64,000 bases of DNA from an uncultured Prevotellaceae bacterium (GCA_900313615.1 OMRP01000010.1:19535-83534), one strand, 5' to 3'; shown: positions 8,306 to 19,554, counted from the stretch's first letter. A program made the numbers and translations. The notes: generated from the letters alone by a model not told the origin.

Positions 8306-9331
8306 GTGAAAAAACGTCGTACTTCTTTAAAAGACTTGGCCGATGAATTGGGAGTGAGTATCGCTACCGTTTCACGTGCCTTAAGGAATAGTCATGAGGT
8401 GGGCGAGGAAATGAGGGAAAAGGTGAAGGCGCTAGCCAAAAAACTGAATTACAGACCTAATCCATTCGCTCAAAGTTTGCGCAAAGAGGCTCCGAAAATG
8501 ATCGGAGTGGTGTTGCCTAACCTTGTTACGCATTACTATGCTGCTGTACTCGCAGGAATTGAGGAAAGGGCACGACAGGAAGGATACTCAGTGTTTAGTA
8601 GTAATAGCCACGAAGATCATAACCTCGAAGAACAAGCCATCGACAACTTCATCTCTCTGCATGTAGAGGGAATCATAGCGTGCCTTGCGCAAGATACCAT
8701 TGATTATTCGCATTTTCGGGAAATCCACGACATGGGGATTCCGCTTGTTTTCTTTGCACGTACATGTTTGCCGGAATTGTTCTCTCAGGTTGTCGCTAAC
8801 GGCGACGAGGCTGCCTACGAGGCGACGATGCACATGTTGGCGACAGGAAGCCGAAGAGTGGCTTTCCTCGGTGGCCCCAATCATCTTGATATGGTGGTGC
8901 GCCGCAAACATGGTTATCTGGAGGCTCTCAGGGAACATCGTATTCCCATTGACCGCGAAATAATCATCTGCGACAAGATAGATTTCGACATAGCGCGAAA
9001 CAATACCATAAAAATGTTGGAAAGCAGCAATCCGCCAGATGCCATTTTGGCTTTCAACGATATCCTTACCTACGGGGCTTTCGATGGCATTAAGAGTAAA
9101 AATTTGCGTATACCCCAAGATGTGGCTATCATTGGTTTTACCGAGGGAGAGACGGCGGCTTTCGTAACGCCCAAATTGTCGGCCATTATGGACCAGGCTC
9201 GTGAACAAGGAATCAAGGCTTGTGAACTGCTGCTAAAAAGCATAGGTGGCGATCAAAAGATTTATCGCGAAGTGGTTCCCATGATACTGAAAATAAGGGA
9301 GAGCAGCGACAAGAACAAAGCGGCACAATAA
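8306..9331 (+). CDS. LacI-family transcriptional regulator
   Basis: With the GTG start at 8306 the protein has 341 residues, the normal LacI length. The N-terminal helix-turn-helix reads SLKDLADELGVSIATVSRAL, followed by the hinge region NYRPNPFAQSL, then a periplasmic-binding-protein-like effector domain beginning at IGVVLPNL and including the ADAILAFND-like segment PPDAILAFND. It should bind DNA as a dimer and respond to a sugar or other small ligand, which the sequence does not identify. A matching palindrome sits in its own promoter, suggesting autoregulation. No sugar-use genes are adjacent, so its other targets are elsewhere. Confidence 0.88.
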   Translation: MKKRRTSLKDLADELGVSIATVSRALRNSHEVGEEMREKVKALAKKLNYRPNPFAQSLRKEAPKMIGVVLPNLVTHYYAAVLAGIEERARQEGYSVFSSNSHEDHNLEEQAIDNFISLHVEGIIACLAQDTIDYSHFREIHDMGIPLVFFARTCLPELFSQVVANGDEAAYEATMHMLATGSRRVAFLGGPNHLDMVVRRKHGYLEALREHRIPIDREIIICDKIDFDIARNNTIKMLESSNPPDAILAFNDILTYGAFDGIKSKNLRIPQDVAIIGFTEGETAAFVTPKLSAIMDQAREQGIKACELLLKSIGGDQKIYREVVPMILKIRESSDKNKAAQ

Positions 9332-9407
9332 ATTTCCATCGCCATGAATATGACTTTGGATTATTGGATATAAACCATAAAAAAATGACACGAAAAATGT
9401 CATAAAA

Positions 9408-9439
9408 TTTGGTGCATATAATTATCTTTCGTATCTTTG
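9408..9439 (+). promoter_or_regulatory. Promoter of the secreted-protein gene
   Basis: TTTG at 9408-9411 and TATCTTTG at 9432-9439, separated by 20 bases, match the Bacteroidetes promoter; the start codon is at 9472. Confidence 0.7.
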
Positions 9440-9471
9440 CCAAATAAACCAACTAACTAAATGATATCATT

Positions 9472-10245
9472 ATGAGAAAACTCTACTTTATCATGGCTTT
9501 TGCCATCGCCGCTCTGACGGCTAATGCGCAGCAGACACTCAACTTGAGTACTACTAATGGCTCTAACCTCCAGAAATATGATGGTCAGGTGTGCAAGGTA
9601 AATGCGAACCGATATGTTTTCAATGGATGGAATACCATTTCATTGCCTTTCGCTCTTTCTGAAAACGAACTCAATGAGGTGTTCGGCAATGATTGCCGAC
9701 TCGAAAAACTGGTGGCCGTTGAACAGAGTGGAACAGCCGTCTCGCTCTTCTTCCAGGATTGCAAGGCTGGGGGTATTGAGGCAAATGTTCCATATATCTT
9801 GTATTATACGGGAGAAAACGGTTCAAAACGTATCTCCAAGGAAACCATCGTGTCAATGGGTGAGGCCGTTGTTGCATTCCATGCTGGTAGCGAATATGTC
9901 CAGATGGCAGCAGCTCAGAAAGCATGTAAAGGCACAGGGCTGTATGGCATCCTCGCTGCTGACAATAGCGAAGCGAAATTCGTGGCTGTCGATGAGGCAA
10001 AAGGTGGATTCCACGCTACCCGCTGCTTTGTGAAACTTGACTCGGGCAACAACACTACACTCACTACTTACCACCTGGCTGCTGGCGCAACCACATCTAT
10101 CAGTGCTATTGCTGCAGCTAACGGAAAAGTGGATGTATACAATGTCTCAGGTGTGAAAGTGGCATCTGGCATCAATGCTGAACAGGTGCAGAGACTTCAG
10201 CCTGGCGTATATGTGGTAAACGGACAAAAAGTACTCGTGAAATAA
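9472..10245 (+). CDS. Secreted protein with type IX-like C-terminal sorting tail
   Basis: A 257-residue protein with a clear signal peptide (MRKLYFIMAFAIAALTANAQ). The middle is unrecognised, with the short motif WNTISLPFAL that occurs in repeats of some Bacteroidetes surface proteins. The last about 45 residues (VDVYNVSGVKV ... LQPGVYVVNGQKVLVK) have the look of a T9SS-type sorting domain, which would carry the protein across the outer membrane. It has its own promoter and a strong terminator, so it is transcribed alone. The function is unknown. Confidence 0.7.
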   Translation: MRKLYFIMAFAIAALTANAQQTLNLSTTNGSNLQKYDGQVCKVNANRYVFNGWNTISLPFALSENELNEVFGNDCRLEKLVAVEQSGTAVSLFFQDCKAGGIEANVPYILYYTGENGSKRISKETIVSMGEAVVAFHAGSEYVQMAAAQKACKGTGLYGILAADNSEAKFVAVDEAKGGFHATRCFVKLDSGNNTTLTTYHLAAGATTSISAIAAANGKVDVYNVSGVKVASGINAEQVQRLQPGVYVVNGQKVLVK

Positions 10246-10265
10246 ACATAAATAATCATATATAC

Positions 10266-10299
10266 GAAAGGCGGGACTCCAACAGGAATCCCGCCTTTC
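10266..10299. terminator. Bidirectional terminator between the secreted-protein gene and thiL
   Basis: GAAAGGCGGGA pairs with TCCCGCCTTTC around a short loop. It serves the plus-strand gene and may also end the minus-strand thiL operon. Confidence 0.85.
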
Positions 10300-10329
10300 A
10301 TTATGTCGTTTCTTCACGATGCGCCACAA

Positions 10330-10375
10330 ACTCACAAGCTCATAAACTCACAAACTTATAAACTTACAAGCTCAC
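10330..10375. repeat. Octamer tandem array at the thiL 3' end
   Basis: Six units of the 8-base type ACTCACAA / ACTTACAA / GCTCATAA run head to tail. The TGA stop of thiL (372-374 on the minus strand) lies in the last unit. Confidence 0.8.
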
Positions 10376-11442
10376 CCCTTCAGCGGATTCCACCCCTGGG
10401 CGGGAAGGTCGAAATCTTGACCGTCACGGCTCACTAACTTCATGCCCAGTTCTTTCCGAGTGATATGACCGATAAGTTTTACGCCTTCCAAAAGTTCCAC
10501 CTTTTCGTGGTCGCCGATGGGAACGGTAAAAAGCAACTCGTAGTCTTCGCCACCGTTCAGAGCACAGGTGGTGACGTTCAAATTCAACTCCTCGGCCATG
10601 ACAGCTGTTTGGTAGTCAATAGGGATATTTTTCTCGAAAATGCGACAGCCACAGCCACTCTGTTCACAGATATGGTGCAATTCACTGCTCAAACCATCAC
10701 TGATGTCCATCATTGAGGTGGGGTGGATGCCTGACTCACGGAGACTTTGGAGAATGTCTCCACGTGCCTCGGGTTGTAATTGGCGCTGCAATAGGTATTC
10801 TCTGCCGGCGAAATCGGGTTGGAAATCACTGAGGGTTTCCAAAGCACGTTGGTCGCCTTTCTTCTTCGCCTCGTCAACTTGTTGGTAATATACACGTTTT
10901 TCACGCTCCAACAGCTGAAGGCCCATATAAGCGGCTCCTAAGTCTCCACTCACGCAGATGAGGTCAGTGTCTTTGGCACCATGACGATAGACTATGTCTT
11001 CTTTCTTAGCCTCGCCAATGCAGGTGATGCTAATCGACAGACCTGTGTATGACGATGTGGTGTCGCCACCTACGATGTCTACCCCCCACTTGTCGCAGGC
11101 CATACGTAGACCATGGTAGAACTGCTCTAAGTCTTCCACCTTGAAACGCTTGCTGACAGCTAAACTGACCAATAATTGCCTGGGGGTGCCGTTCATGGCA
11201 AAGATATCGCTCAAATTCACCATCGCTGACTTATACCCCAAATGGGCCATGTCGATATAGGTGAGGTCAAAATGTACCCCCTCGACAAGCATATCGGTTG
11301 TCACTAACGTTTCGCTGTCGGGGTAATGAAGCACGGCACAGTCGTCCCCCACACCATACTTCGTCGATTCATTCTTTATTTTGATACTCTCGGTGAGATG
11401 GCGAATCAAGCCAAACTCACCCAATGTCGAAATATCTGTCAT
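10372..11442 (-). CDS. thiL: Thiamine-monophosphate kinase
   Basis: The 356-residue enzyme phosphorylates thiamine monophosphate to thiamine diphosphate with ATP. Family features are GEFGLI near the start, YGVGDDCAVL (metal and ATP binding), TTDMLVEGVHFDL, LSDIFAMNG, VGGDTTSS and the C-terminal NGGEDYELLF, all of the AIR-synthase-like fold. It is the last gene of the minus-strand series sppA-lpxK-punA-thiL. The octamer array overlaps its stop codon. The identification is strong. Confidence 0.92.
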   Translation of the reverse strand: MTDISTLGEFGLIRHLTESIKIKNESTKYGVGDDCAVLHYPDSETLVTTDMLVEGVHFDLTYIDMAHLGYKSAMVNLSDIFAMNGTPRQLLVSLAVSKRFKVEDLEQFYHGLRMACDKWGVDIVGGDTTSSYTGLSISITCIGEAKKEDIVYRHGAKDTDLICVSGDLGAAYMGLQLLEREKRVYYQQVDEAKKKGDQRALETLSDFQPDFAGREYLLQRQLQPEARGDILQSLRESGIHPTSMMDISDGLSSELHHICEQSGCGCRIFEKNIPIDYQTAVMAEELNLNVTTCALNGGEDYELLFTVPIGDHEKVELLEGVKLIGHITRKELGMKLVSRDGQDFDLPAQGWNPLKG

Positions 11443-11541
11443 CGTTAATGTTTTTTATCTTATCCCTTTTTTCCCTTCTATCTTTAATCCTTTGATTTGC
11501 TTTATTCTTTTAATTCTTAAAATCCCAATTGTCGATTTTTT

Positions 11542-11590
11542 TAATTTTCTAATTTTTTAATCTTTTAATTTTTTATTTTTTTAATTTTTT
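11542..11590. repeat. Octamer tandem array between punA and thiL
   Basis: Units of TAATTTTY / TAATCTTT repeat about six times, ending exactly at the punA stop codon (TCA on this strand at 11590-11592). The AT-rich bases before it (11443-11541) look like decayed repeat and hold no gene. Confidence 0.75.
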
Positions 11591-12399
11591 CAACCTTCTT
11601 CCACCATCTCTCTCATCAGTTTTGTCATCAACGGCTGGGCCTTATTTGCGGCTTCCTGCACTTCTTCATGACTGACGGCAACAGGAACATCAAAACCACC
11701 AAGGTCGGTAATGATGCTAACCCCGAAAGCCTTGATGCCACAGTGATGGGCTACAATCACCTCGGGAACGGTGCTCATGCCAATGGCGTCGCCACCTAGT
11801 ATGCGGTACATGCGGTATTCGGCAGGAGTCTCGAATGTGGGACCTTGAACACCTACATAAACACCATGCTGCAAAGGAATGCCATACTTTTGGGCGACCT
11901 GGTCTGCTTTGGCAATCAACGCATGGTCGTATGGCTCATGCATATCTGGAAAACGGGGACCCGTGGGGATGTTCTTTCCTCTCAACGGATGGTCGGGGAA
12001 CATATTAATGTGGTCGGTGATAACCATCAAATCTCCTATCTTGAAATCGGGGTTCATTCCACCGGCGGCATTACTGACAAACAAAGTCTTGATGCCCAAC
12101 TCATACATAACACGCACTGAAAAGGTCACCTCTTGCATGGAGTAGCCTTCATAATAATGGAAACGGCCTTGCATAGCCATGATGTCTGTCTTACCCAACT
12201 TACCGAAAATCAATTTGCCGGCATGACCTTCAACAGTGCTAACGGGGAAATGGGGAATGTCGGTATAGGGTATCTCGAAGCTATCGGTAATCTCAGAAGC
12301 TAATTGTCCGAGGCCGGTCCCCAGAACGATTGCTGTCTTTGGACTTGTTCTCAACCTTTCCCGTAACCAGGATGCTGTTTCTTGAATTCTTTTGTACAT
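11590..12399 (-). CDS. punA: Purine-nucleoside phosphorylase
   Basis: A 269-residue cytoplasmic enzyme that splits inosine or guanosine with phosphate for purine salvage. It shows the trimeric PNP family motifs: IVLGTGLG near residue 25, STVEGHAGKL, MQGRFHYYEGY, VSNAAGGMNP, and TFETPAEYRMYR. The start MYKRIQETASWL is the normal family N-terminus and lies inside the end of lpxK, giving a 107-base overlap. The gene sits in the lpxK operon, which links purine salvage only by position. Confidence 0.92.
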   Translation of the reverse strand: MYKRIQETASWLRERLRTSPKTAIVLGTGLGQLASEITDSFEIPYTDIPHFPVSTVEGHAGKLIFGKLGKTDIMAMQGRFHYYEGYSMQEVTFSVRVMYELGIKTLFVSNAAGGMNPDFKIGDLMVITDHINMFPDHPLRGKNIPTGPRFPDMHEPYDHALIAKADQVAQKYGIPLQHGVYVGVQGPTFETPAEYRMYRILGGDAIGMSTVPEVIVAHHCGIKAFGVSIITDLGGFDVPVAVSHEEVQEAANKAQPLMTKLMREMVEEG

Positions 12400-13456
12400 A
12401 GCTTAAGATTTTTTGGGTGAAGATTTCTTCCTGATCCAATAAGAAGGATACTTTGATGGGCAATACGTAAAGATGATGGCGCACGTCCTCACTCAAACCT
12501 GTAAGCGACAACAAACGAACGGAATCTTTCTCTGTCGTGATGATGAGCTTGGGTGAGGGTAACGACTCAAAAGTACTGTTGATAAGCTCTTCGTCTTCAG
12601 AGGTGAAATCGTGGTGGTCGCTGAAACGCATCGGAGTGAGGGCGCTGCAGTGCTGGCGAAGGTCTTCTTCGAAATGTTCGGGACTGGCGATGCCACTCAA
12701 AGCCAATACGTGTTCCTCGTTGCCGATACTCTCCAACGAACGCGCCTCGCCGCAGAATAGGGGGCGAAGTTTGTCGTATACCATACGGCTGAACAACAAG
12801 GTCTGGTAGGGATATAAATCCATGGCACGCATCACAACACGGTAGTCAATAGGATTCAGCCCCTCGGGACATTTCGTGATGATAACCATGTCGGCACGAC
12901 GCTTGCCATCCTTGGGCTCACGTAACCGACCTGCAGGCAACAATTTGTCGTAGATAATCAAACGGTGGTAGTCCACCAACAATATGTTGATACCGGGCTT
13001 TACATAACGATGCTGATAGGCGTCATCTAAGAGTATCACGTCGGTGTCCTTTGTCTCATCGTCTTGGGTTAGACGGTCAATACCCTCACAACGGTTGGCA
13101 TCTACGGCCACATGGACATTCGGATATTTCTTCTTCATCTGCAAAGGCTCATCACCGATGTCGGACACAGTCGAAAGAGGAGAGGCCAACTGATAGCCCT
13201 TACTCTTACGTTTGTAACCACGGCTCAACACGGCTACGCGAACTTTGTCCTTCAACATCTCGACAAGGTACTCCACATGGGGGGTCTTGCCACTACCACC
13301 AACAGTGATATTGCCCACGGAGATAATGGGTACACTGAACGAACGACTCTTCAAAATGCCCCATTCAAAGCATTTGTTACGTAGTCGCACGCCCAACCCG
13401 TAAAGCCAACTTACGGGCAACAGCCATTTATTAACCTTAATGTGGTCGCCTTCCAT
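12293..13456 (-). CDS. lpxK: Tetraacyldisaccharide 4'-kinase
   Basis: A 387-residue membrane-associated enzyme that phosphorylates the lipid A precursor at the 4' position. An N-terminal hydrophobic helix (WLLPVSWLYGLGVRL) precedes the P-loop SVGNITVGGSGKTP at 46-59; later VLSRGYKR, LLDDAYQHR and DHHDF are family motifs. The last about 36 residues (SILVTGKVENK ... RTISF) are read from bases that also encode the punA N-terminus in another frame, making it longer than enterobacterial LpxK. It lies directly after sppA in the same direction. Confidence 0.9.
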   Translation of the reverse strand: MEGDHIKVNKWLLPVSWLYGLGVRLRNKCFEWGILKSRSFSVPIISVGNITVGGSGKTPHVEYLVEMLKDKVRVAVLSRGYKRKSKGYQLASPLSTVSDIGDEPLQMKKKYPNVHVAVDANRCEGIDRLTQDDETKDTDVILLDDAYQHRYVKPGINILLVDYHRLIIYDKLLPAGRLREPKDGKRRADMVIITKCPEGLNPIDYRVVMRAMDLYPYQTLLFSRMVYDKLRPLFCGEARSLESIGNEEHVLALSGIASPEHFEEDLRQHCSALTPMRFSDHHDFTSEDEELINSTFESLPSPKLIITTEKDSVRLLSLTGLSEDVRHHLYVLPIKVSFLLDQEEIFTQKILSYVQKNSRNSILVTGKVENKSKDSNRSGDRPRTISF

Positions 13457-13490
13457 GCCAATGATAAAGGTTTCCCTCTTTCCTTTCCGC

Positions 13491-15257
13491 TTACCTTATA
13501 TTAAAATAATATGGAATTCTGGCCTGAATGGCATTATGCATGTTCATGTTCTTCATTAAAGTGAACAACTGCATATAGTCTCCCAGGCTTGAACGCCATT
13601 CGTCAAGATAGCTCCTCTGAAGCTCTTCACCGAGCAACGACTCCAGGAAGTCTTTTTTGCCGGGATAGTAACTGGCGTGGTACTCGTCAAGATGGGCCAG
13701 CTGGGCGGCTTTCTTAACTGCAGAATCAAGACCGCCGAGTTCGTCAACCAACTTGATCTTCAAAGCGTCTTGGCCCAACCAAACATGACCTTGGGCAATG
13801 GCTTCTACAGAGTCTACGGGTAACTTCCTGCCATCGGCCACACGTTGGCGGAATAATTTGTAGCCACGGTCTACATAAGAGTCAAGGTAACTCATCTCTT
13901 CTGCGTTGAACGGACGTGACATAGTGCCGAAACCGCTATTCTTGTTCGTCTTCACCTCGTCAAATTTTACACCTAATTTCTCGGTGAGCAACTGACTGGC
14001 GTCGGGGAACATGCCGAAAATACCTATCGAACCGGTAAGGGTGGTGGGCTCGGCGATAATCCAGTTGGCGCCGCAACTGATATAATAGCCACCAGAAGCA
14101 GCCATACCGCCCATAGATACGACGACAGGTTTCTTCTGCTTCAACATCTCTACTTGATGCCAGATTTGCTCAGAAGCATAGGCACTACCACCACCGGAAT
14201 TGATGCGCAATACCACGGCCTTAACCTCGTCATCGTTCATCAGCTGCTCCAGGTCCTTGCATACTTCCTGGGCATCAATGACATGGCCTTCCGAAAGCAT
14301 ACTTTGAGCGTCTCCATCTACGATATCGCCATAGGCGTAATACACGGCCACTTGCTCTCCATCATGCTTGTGCTTGGTTTGAAGCATATCCGACATGCTC
14401 AGTCGAGGAATATAGTCGTCTTCGGAAAGAGACAGCTGCTTCTTCACTACTTTCTTCACTTCATCGGTATACATCAGTCCGTCAACTAGTTTATATTTGA
14501 CATAGTTCTCTGGTGCATCGAAGGAAATCAGACGGTCAGCCCAAGCGTTCAGGCTGTCAATGCTCACTTTCCTGCTCTCCGACACTCCCTTCAACACGTT
14601 ATCCCAAATACCAGTGACGTAGGCGGTCACCTGCTCGCGATTGGCGTCGCTCATCTTGTCGGCGGTGAACATCTCGGGGGCGCTCTTATAAGCACCTACC
14701 TTCGACAGCTGCATCTTGACACCGAACTTGGCCAACACATCTTTCAAAAAGATTGGCTCTGAAGCAATACCGTGCCAGTCTATCTGTCCTTGGGGGTTGA
14801 GATATACCTTGTCGGCCACGCTGGCTAGATAATAGGTCGACTGGGTATAACTGTCACCATAAGCGATAACCCACTTACCTGCTTTGCGGAAATCTGCGAG
14901 GGCATTGCGAACGGCTTGTATCGAGGCATAGGAATCGGCTCCGAACAGGCCGGCTTCAATATAGATGCCGCGAATATCTTCATGTTCCTTGGCTAAACGG
15001 ATAGAAGTGAGCACTTCGTCCAAACCAATGCCTCCACCACCTTCGCCGGTTATCATGCTAAGAACGCTACCTTCGCTACGTTCATCCATGGAACCTGTAA
15101 GGTTCATGACCATCACGCTGTTGTCCTCTACATTGCGCGTACCACTGCCCGAGGCAACCATGCCGATAATACACATCACGCCAAGGATAGTCATAACCAA
15201 ACCAAAAAGCAACATGCCAACCATCGTGGCGAATACCATTTTGAAAAATTCTTTCAT
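13491..15257 (-). CDS. sppA: Signal peptide peptidase SppA, 67-kDa type
   Basis: A 588-residue inner-membrane protease with one N-terminal membrane segment (about 8-35) and the duplicated ClpP-like fold of full-length SppA. The catalytic dyad is visible: K191 in KVGAYKSAPE and S388 in GGMAASGGYYIS. It cuts leftover signal peptides in the membrane. It has a good promoter upstream on the minus strand and heads the lpxK-punA-thiL series. Confidence 0.92.
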   Translation of the reverse strand: MKEFFKMVFATMVGMLLFGLVMTILGVMCIIGMVASGSGTRNVEDNSVMVMNLTGSMDERSEGSVLSMITGEGGGGIGLDEVLTSIRLAKEHEDIRGIYIEAGLFGADSYASIQAVRNALADFRKAGKWVIAYGDSYTQSTYYLASVADKVYLNPQGQIDWHGIASEPIFLKDVLAKFGVKMQLSKVGAYKSAPEMFTADKMSDANREQVTAYVTGIWDNVLKGVSESRKVSIDSLNAWADRLISFDAPENYVKYKLVDGLMYTDEVKKVVKKQLSLSEDDYIPRLSMSDMLQTKHKHDGEQVAVYYAYGDIVDGDAQSMLSEGHVIDAQEVCKDLEQLMNDDEVKAVVLRINSGGGSAYASEQIWHQVEMLKQKKPVVVSMGGMAASGGYYISCGANWIIAEPTTLTGSIGIFGMFPDASQLLTEKLGVKFDEVKTNKNSGFGTMSRPFNAEEMSYLDSYVDRGYKLFRQRVADGRKLPVDSVEAIAQGHVWLGQDALKIKLVDELGGLDSAVKKAAQLAHLDEYHASYYPGKKDFLESLLGEELQRSYLDEWRSSLGDYMQLFTLMKNMNMHNAIQARIPYYFNIR

Positions 15258-15281
15258 AGCAATACTGTGGGTTTAATTGTG

Positions 15282-15313
15282 CAAAAATAGTGTTTTTTCT
15301 GACAATAACCAAA
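15282..15313 (-). promoter_or_regulatory. Promoter of the sppA-lpxK-punA-thiL series
   Basis: On the minus strand, TTTG (15310-15313) and TATTTTTG (15282-15289) are 20 bases apart, 25 bases ahead of the sppA start. Confidence 0.7.
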
Positions 15314-15385
15314 TAATTACCCTTTTTTTACCCCATTCCTTTTTTTTTCATTACCTTTGCACCCCAAATCCTTCACACCCAAAAA

Positions 15386-16192
15386 ATGAACACTCAGGTA
15401 AAAACGCTTTTGATACTTTTCAATGTCTGTATAGTCATTTTCACCTATGCCATTAGCCCGCTAAGTTTCTCTCTTGGCGATGAACCGGTAAGGAAAGTTG
15501 ATATGCAGGCGTCGCTGGCGGCACTGAATAGTGATTCCACGGCAACACAACCCGCTGATTCGGTTCAGATACAACAGAAAGTGAAGGATGAGAGCCCTCA
15601 GCGATTCCTCTTCGTGGGCGATTCCATGGTGGAGCCTATTGCACACTATTTCTGGAACTATGCTAAGGAAAACGGCCACGAACTGTATACGGTTACTTGG
15701 TATGGCTCTTCGTCCTACAGTTGGGGTTGTACAAGAACGTTAGAACATTTTATGGAGGAAACCAAGCCTACTTTCATAGTACTCTGTATGGGTAGCAATG
15801 AACTGACACTCAAGGATATGAATACGATTCATCGCAATGTTCAACGCGTGTTGGAAAAAGTGGGCGACATCCCCTTTGTATGGATTGGCCCGCCCAGTTA
15901 TACGGAAAATAATCCCAATGGCATCAAGAGATGGATAGACAAGGGATACAACGACCAACTCATTAAGGAGGTGGGTGCTGACCGTTTCTTTGACAGTCGC
16001 GACATGCAGATGGAACGGGCACGCGATGGACTGCATCCTACTATGAAGGGGGCTGTGGTTTGGATGGACCAGTTGGCGCAATGGATGCAAAGTGAACTGA
16101 CACGTCATCCTGTGATCCTCAATGCTCCTCAGCAGAAATCCGCTATCCAGAACCTAACGGTTATGCAAACGAAGGACAAAGGGTTCTATTGA
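15386..16192 (+). CDS. SGNH/GDSL-type hydrolase, exported or membrane-anchored
   Basis: A 268-residue protein with an N-terminal hydrophobic segment (LLILFNVCIVIFTYAI) that is a signal anchor or signal peptide, then a low-complexity linker and an SGNH domain from about 75. Catalytic blocks are FLFVGDSM (Ser), CMGSNE (Asn) and DGLHP (Asp-His). Such proteins act as esterases or O-acyltransferases on cell-envelope glycans in the periplasm. A TACCTTTG box (15352-15359) is 26 bases upstream. The substrate is unknown. Confidence 0.75.
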   Translation: MNTQVKTLLILFNVCIVIFTYAISPLSFSLGDEPVRKVDMQASLAALNSDSTATQPADSVQIQQKVKDESPQRFLFVGDSMVEPIAHYFWNYAKENGHELYTVTWYGSSSYSWGCTRTLEHFMEETKPTFIVLCMGSNELTLKDMNTIHRNVQRVLEKVGDIPFVWIGPPSYTENNPNGIKRWIDKGYNDQLIKEVGADRFFDSRDMQMERARDGLHPTMKGAVVWMDQLAQWMQSELTRHPVILNAPQQKSAIQNLTVMQTKDKGFY

Positions 16193-16355
16193 AAAGCATA
16201 TATCCTTACGATTTCGAGCATTGTATAGTGCATAAAATCAATTCGTGTTCGTTTTTTTTATTTGTGCAATTCGTATAATTTGTGGTATAAACAAACCTCA
16301 TAATTTGTAGTTGAAAAAATCGAACAATTCGGTGTAAACTATTGCGTTTAAAAAA
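16193..16355. other. Intergenic stretch with degenerate AATTCGTG-like repeats
   Basis: Variants of the word ATTCGTG / ATTTGTGG recur several times between about 16230 and 16310. No gene is seen. Confidence 0.4.
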
Positions 16356-17432
16356 ATGTATAAAATTCAACGTCCTTTATTCCTCTTTTTCTGCTTTGTG
16401 GCTATCGCATCGCAGTCATGGGCGTCCCATTTCGTTCCAGCTTCTGACGCAAATTTCGTGTATATGGGGCGTGTCAGCAGAGCTAATCCGGAAACTGTGG
16501 CTTGGACCTATCCAGGGGTGCAGGTCATCTGTCGTTTTACTGGTTCGTCGGTCAAGATGAAAACCAATCCGGGAGGCGGATTCTATGTCATTCAACTCGA
16601 TGATAGAATGCCATTCAAGGTGGAGTCGAAAAAAGGAGAGGAGATAACGACAATCGCAAAAGACTTGACAGATGGGGCGCATGACCTGCGTATCATCTAT
16701 GCCATTGAGGGGCATGGGAAAAAACCGGTGTTCTATGGGTTGTATCTTGACGATGGGGCACAACTGCTGGAAGCTCCTTCATTGCCGGAAAGGAAAATAG
16801 AGTTCATTGGCAACTCCATCACGTGTGGGTATGGAATAGAGGGCAATGGAAAAGAAAAGACTTTCTACTACAGCTTGCAGAACTTCTGCCTTACTTATGC
16901 TTTCTTGACGGCACAGGCTCTGAATGCTCAGTATCATGTGGTGGCGAGGTCGGGCATCGGTGTCTATCGCAACTACATGGGAAAAATTCCAGAGCAGATC
17001 ATGCCCTTCATTTACCCGCATACGATGTATACTACAAAAGGGGAACTATGGGACTTCTCTCTCTACCAACCGGATGTGGTGTGCGTGGCTTTGGGCACTA
17101 ACGACACCACAGGCTCATATACGGTGAGTGGACTGACCGGCGGTTTCCGGCGTTTCGTGGCGATGTTGCGTGAAAGATACCTCAATGCAAAAATCGTCTT
17201 TCTCGTAGGACCGATGATGGGTGAAAAACGGCGCAGCGACCTAAAGAAGGCACAACAGACGGTCATCGACGAATATGCGGCGATGGGCGACAACAATATT
17301 TTTACTTTCGAGTTCCAAGAGTCGAACAAGGAACTGGGGATGGGTAGTCAAGGGCATCCAAATGCAGCACATCATGCGCAGATGGCGGAGGAGCTGATAC
17401 CTTATTTGGAAAATTTAATGCAATGGCAATAA
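16356..17432 (+). CDS. Carbohydrate esterase family 2-like acetylesterase
   Basis: A 358-residue secreted protein. A signal peptide (about 1-23) is followed by an N-terminal jelly-roll (about 25-140, with CRFTGSSVKM and LTDGAHDLRI) and a C-terminal SGNH domain starting IEFIGNSITCGYG. The catalytic Ser is in GNSIT, GTNDT is a conserved block, and GHPNAAHH supplies the catalytic His. The two-domain order is that of CE2 enzymes, which remove acetyl groups from xylan or other plant polysaccharides. A strong terminator follows at once. Confidence 0.82.
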   Translation: MYKIQRPLFLFFCFVAIASQSWASHFVPASDANFVYMGRVSRANPETVAWTYPGVQVICRFTGSSVKMKTNPGGGFYVIQLDDRMPFKVESKKGEEITTIAKDLTDGAHDLRIIYAIEGHGKKPVFYGLYLDDGAQLLEAPSLPERKIEFIGNSITCGYGIEGNGKEKTFYYSLQNFCLTYAFLTAQALNAQYHVVARSGIGVYRNYMGKIPEQIMPFIYPHTMYTTKGELWDFSLYQPDVVCVALGTNDTTGSYTVSGLTGGFRRFVAMLRERYLNAKIVFLVGPMMGEKRRSDLKKAQQTVIDEYAAMGDNNIFTFEFQESNKELGMGSQGHPNAAHHAQMAEELIPYLENLMQWQ

Positions 17433-17457
17433 ACACTCTGCCATTTGTGGCAAAATG

Positions 17458-17494
17458 GTGTGCCAAATCTGTCATTATAACAGGTTTGGCACAC
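17458..17494 (+). terminator. Terminator of the CE2-like gene
   Basis: GTGTGCCAAATCTG pairs with CAGGTTTGGCACAC (14 pairs, one G-T) around a 9-base loop and is followed by TTTT. Confidence 0.9.
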
Positions 17495-17552
17495 TTTTCG
17501 CTATATCGGATAATGTGATTTGAATTTTTTAAACCTTTAAATATATAAAGTT

Positions 17553-17825
17553 ATGAATATCAAACCTTTAGCTGACCGTGTGCTCGTTTTGCCAGCACCG
17601 GCGGAAGAGAAAATTGGTGGAATTATTATCCCCGACACAGCAAAAGAAAAACCATTGCATGGAAAAATTGTTGCTGCAGGTAATGGTACCAAAGATGAGG
17701 AAATGATCCTTAAAGAGGGAGACGAGGTGCTTTATGGAAAATATGCAGGTACTGAAATCGAACTCGAAGGCGAAAAATATCTCATTATGCGTCAAAGCGA
17801 CGTGCTCGCCATTATCCAGAAATAA
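17553..17825 (+). CDS. groES: Co-chaperonin GroES
   Basis: The 90-residue product has the normal GroES sequence: [20 protein letters not shown], the mobile loop [13 protein letters not shown], and the end [10 protein letters not shown]. Seven-subunit rings cap GroEL. The gene precedes groEL by 71 bases, most of which are an octamer array. I saw no CIRCE element upstream, so control is probably not by HrcA. Confidence 0.97.
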   Translation: MNIKPLADRVLVLPAPAEEKIGGIIIPDTAKEKPLHGKIVAAGNGTKDEEMILKEGDEVLYGKYAGTEIELEGEKYLIMRQSDVLAIIQK

Positions 17826-17846
17826 TTTATGGGTTACAAACAAAAA

Positions 17847-19528
<1,682 letters not shown>

Positions 19529-19554
19529 ATTGAAAAGCTTTTGAGACGTGCGGA

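Noticed and set aside
17495-17552. CIRCE element upstream of groES
   Set aside because: No TTAGCACTC / GAGTGCTAA inverted repeat is present.
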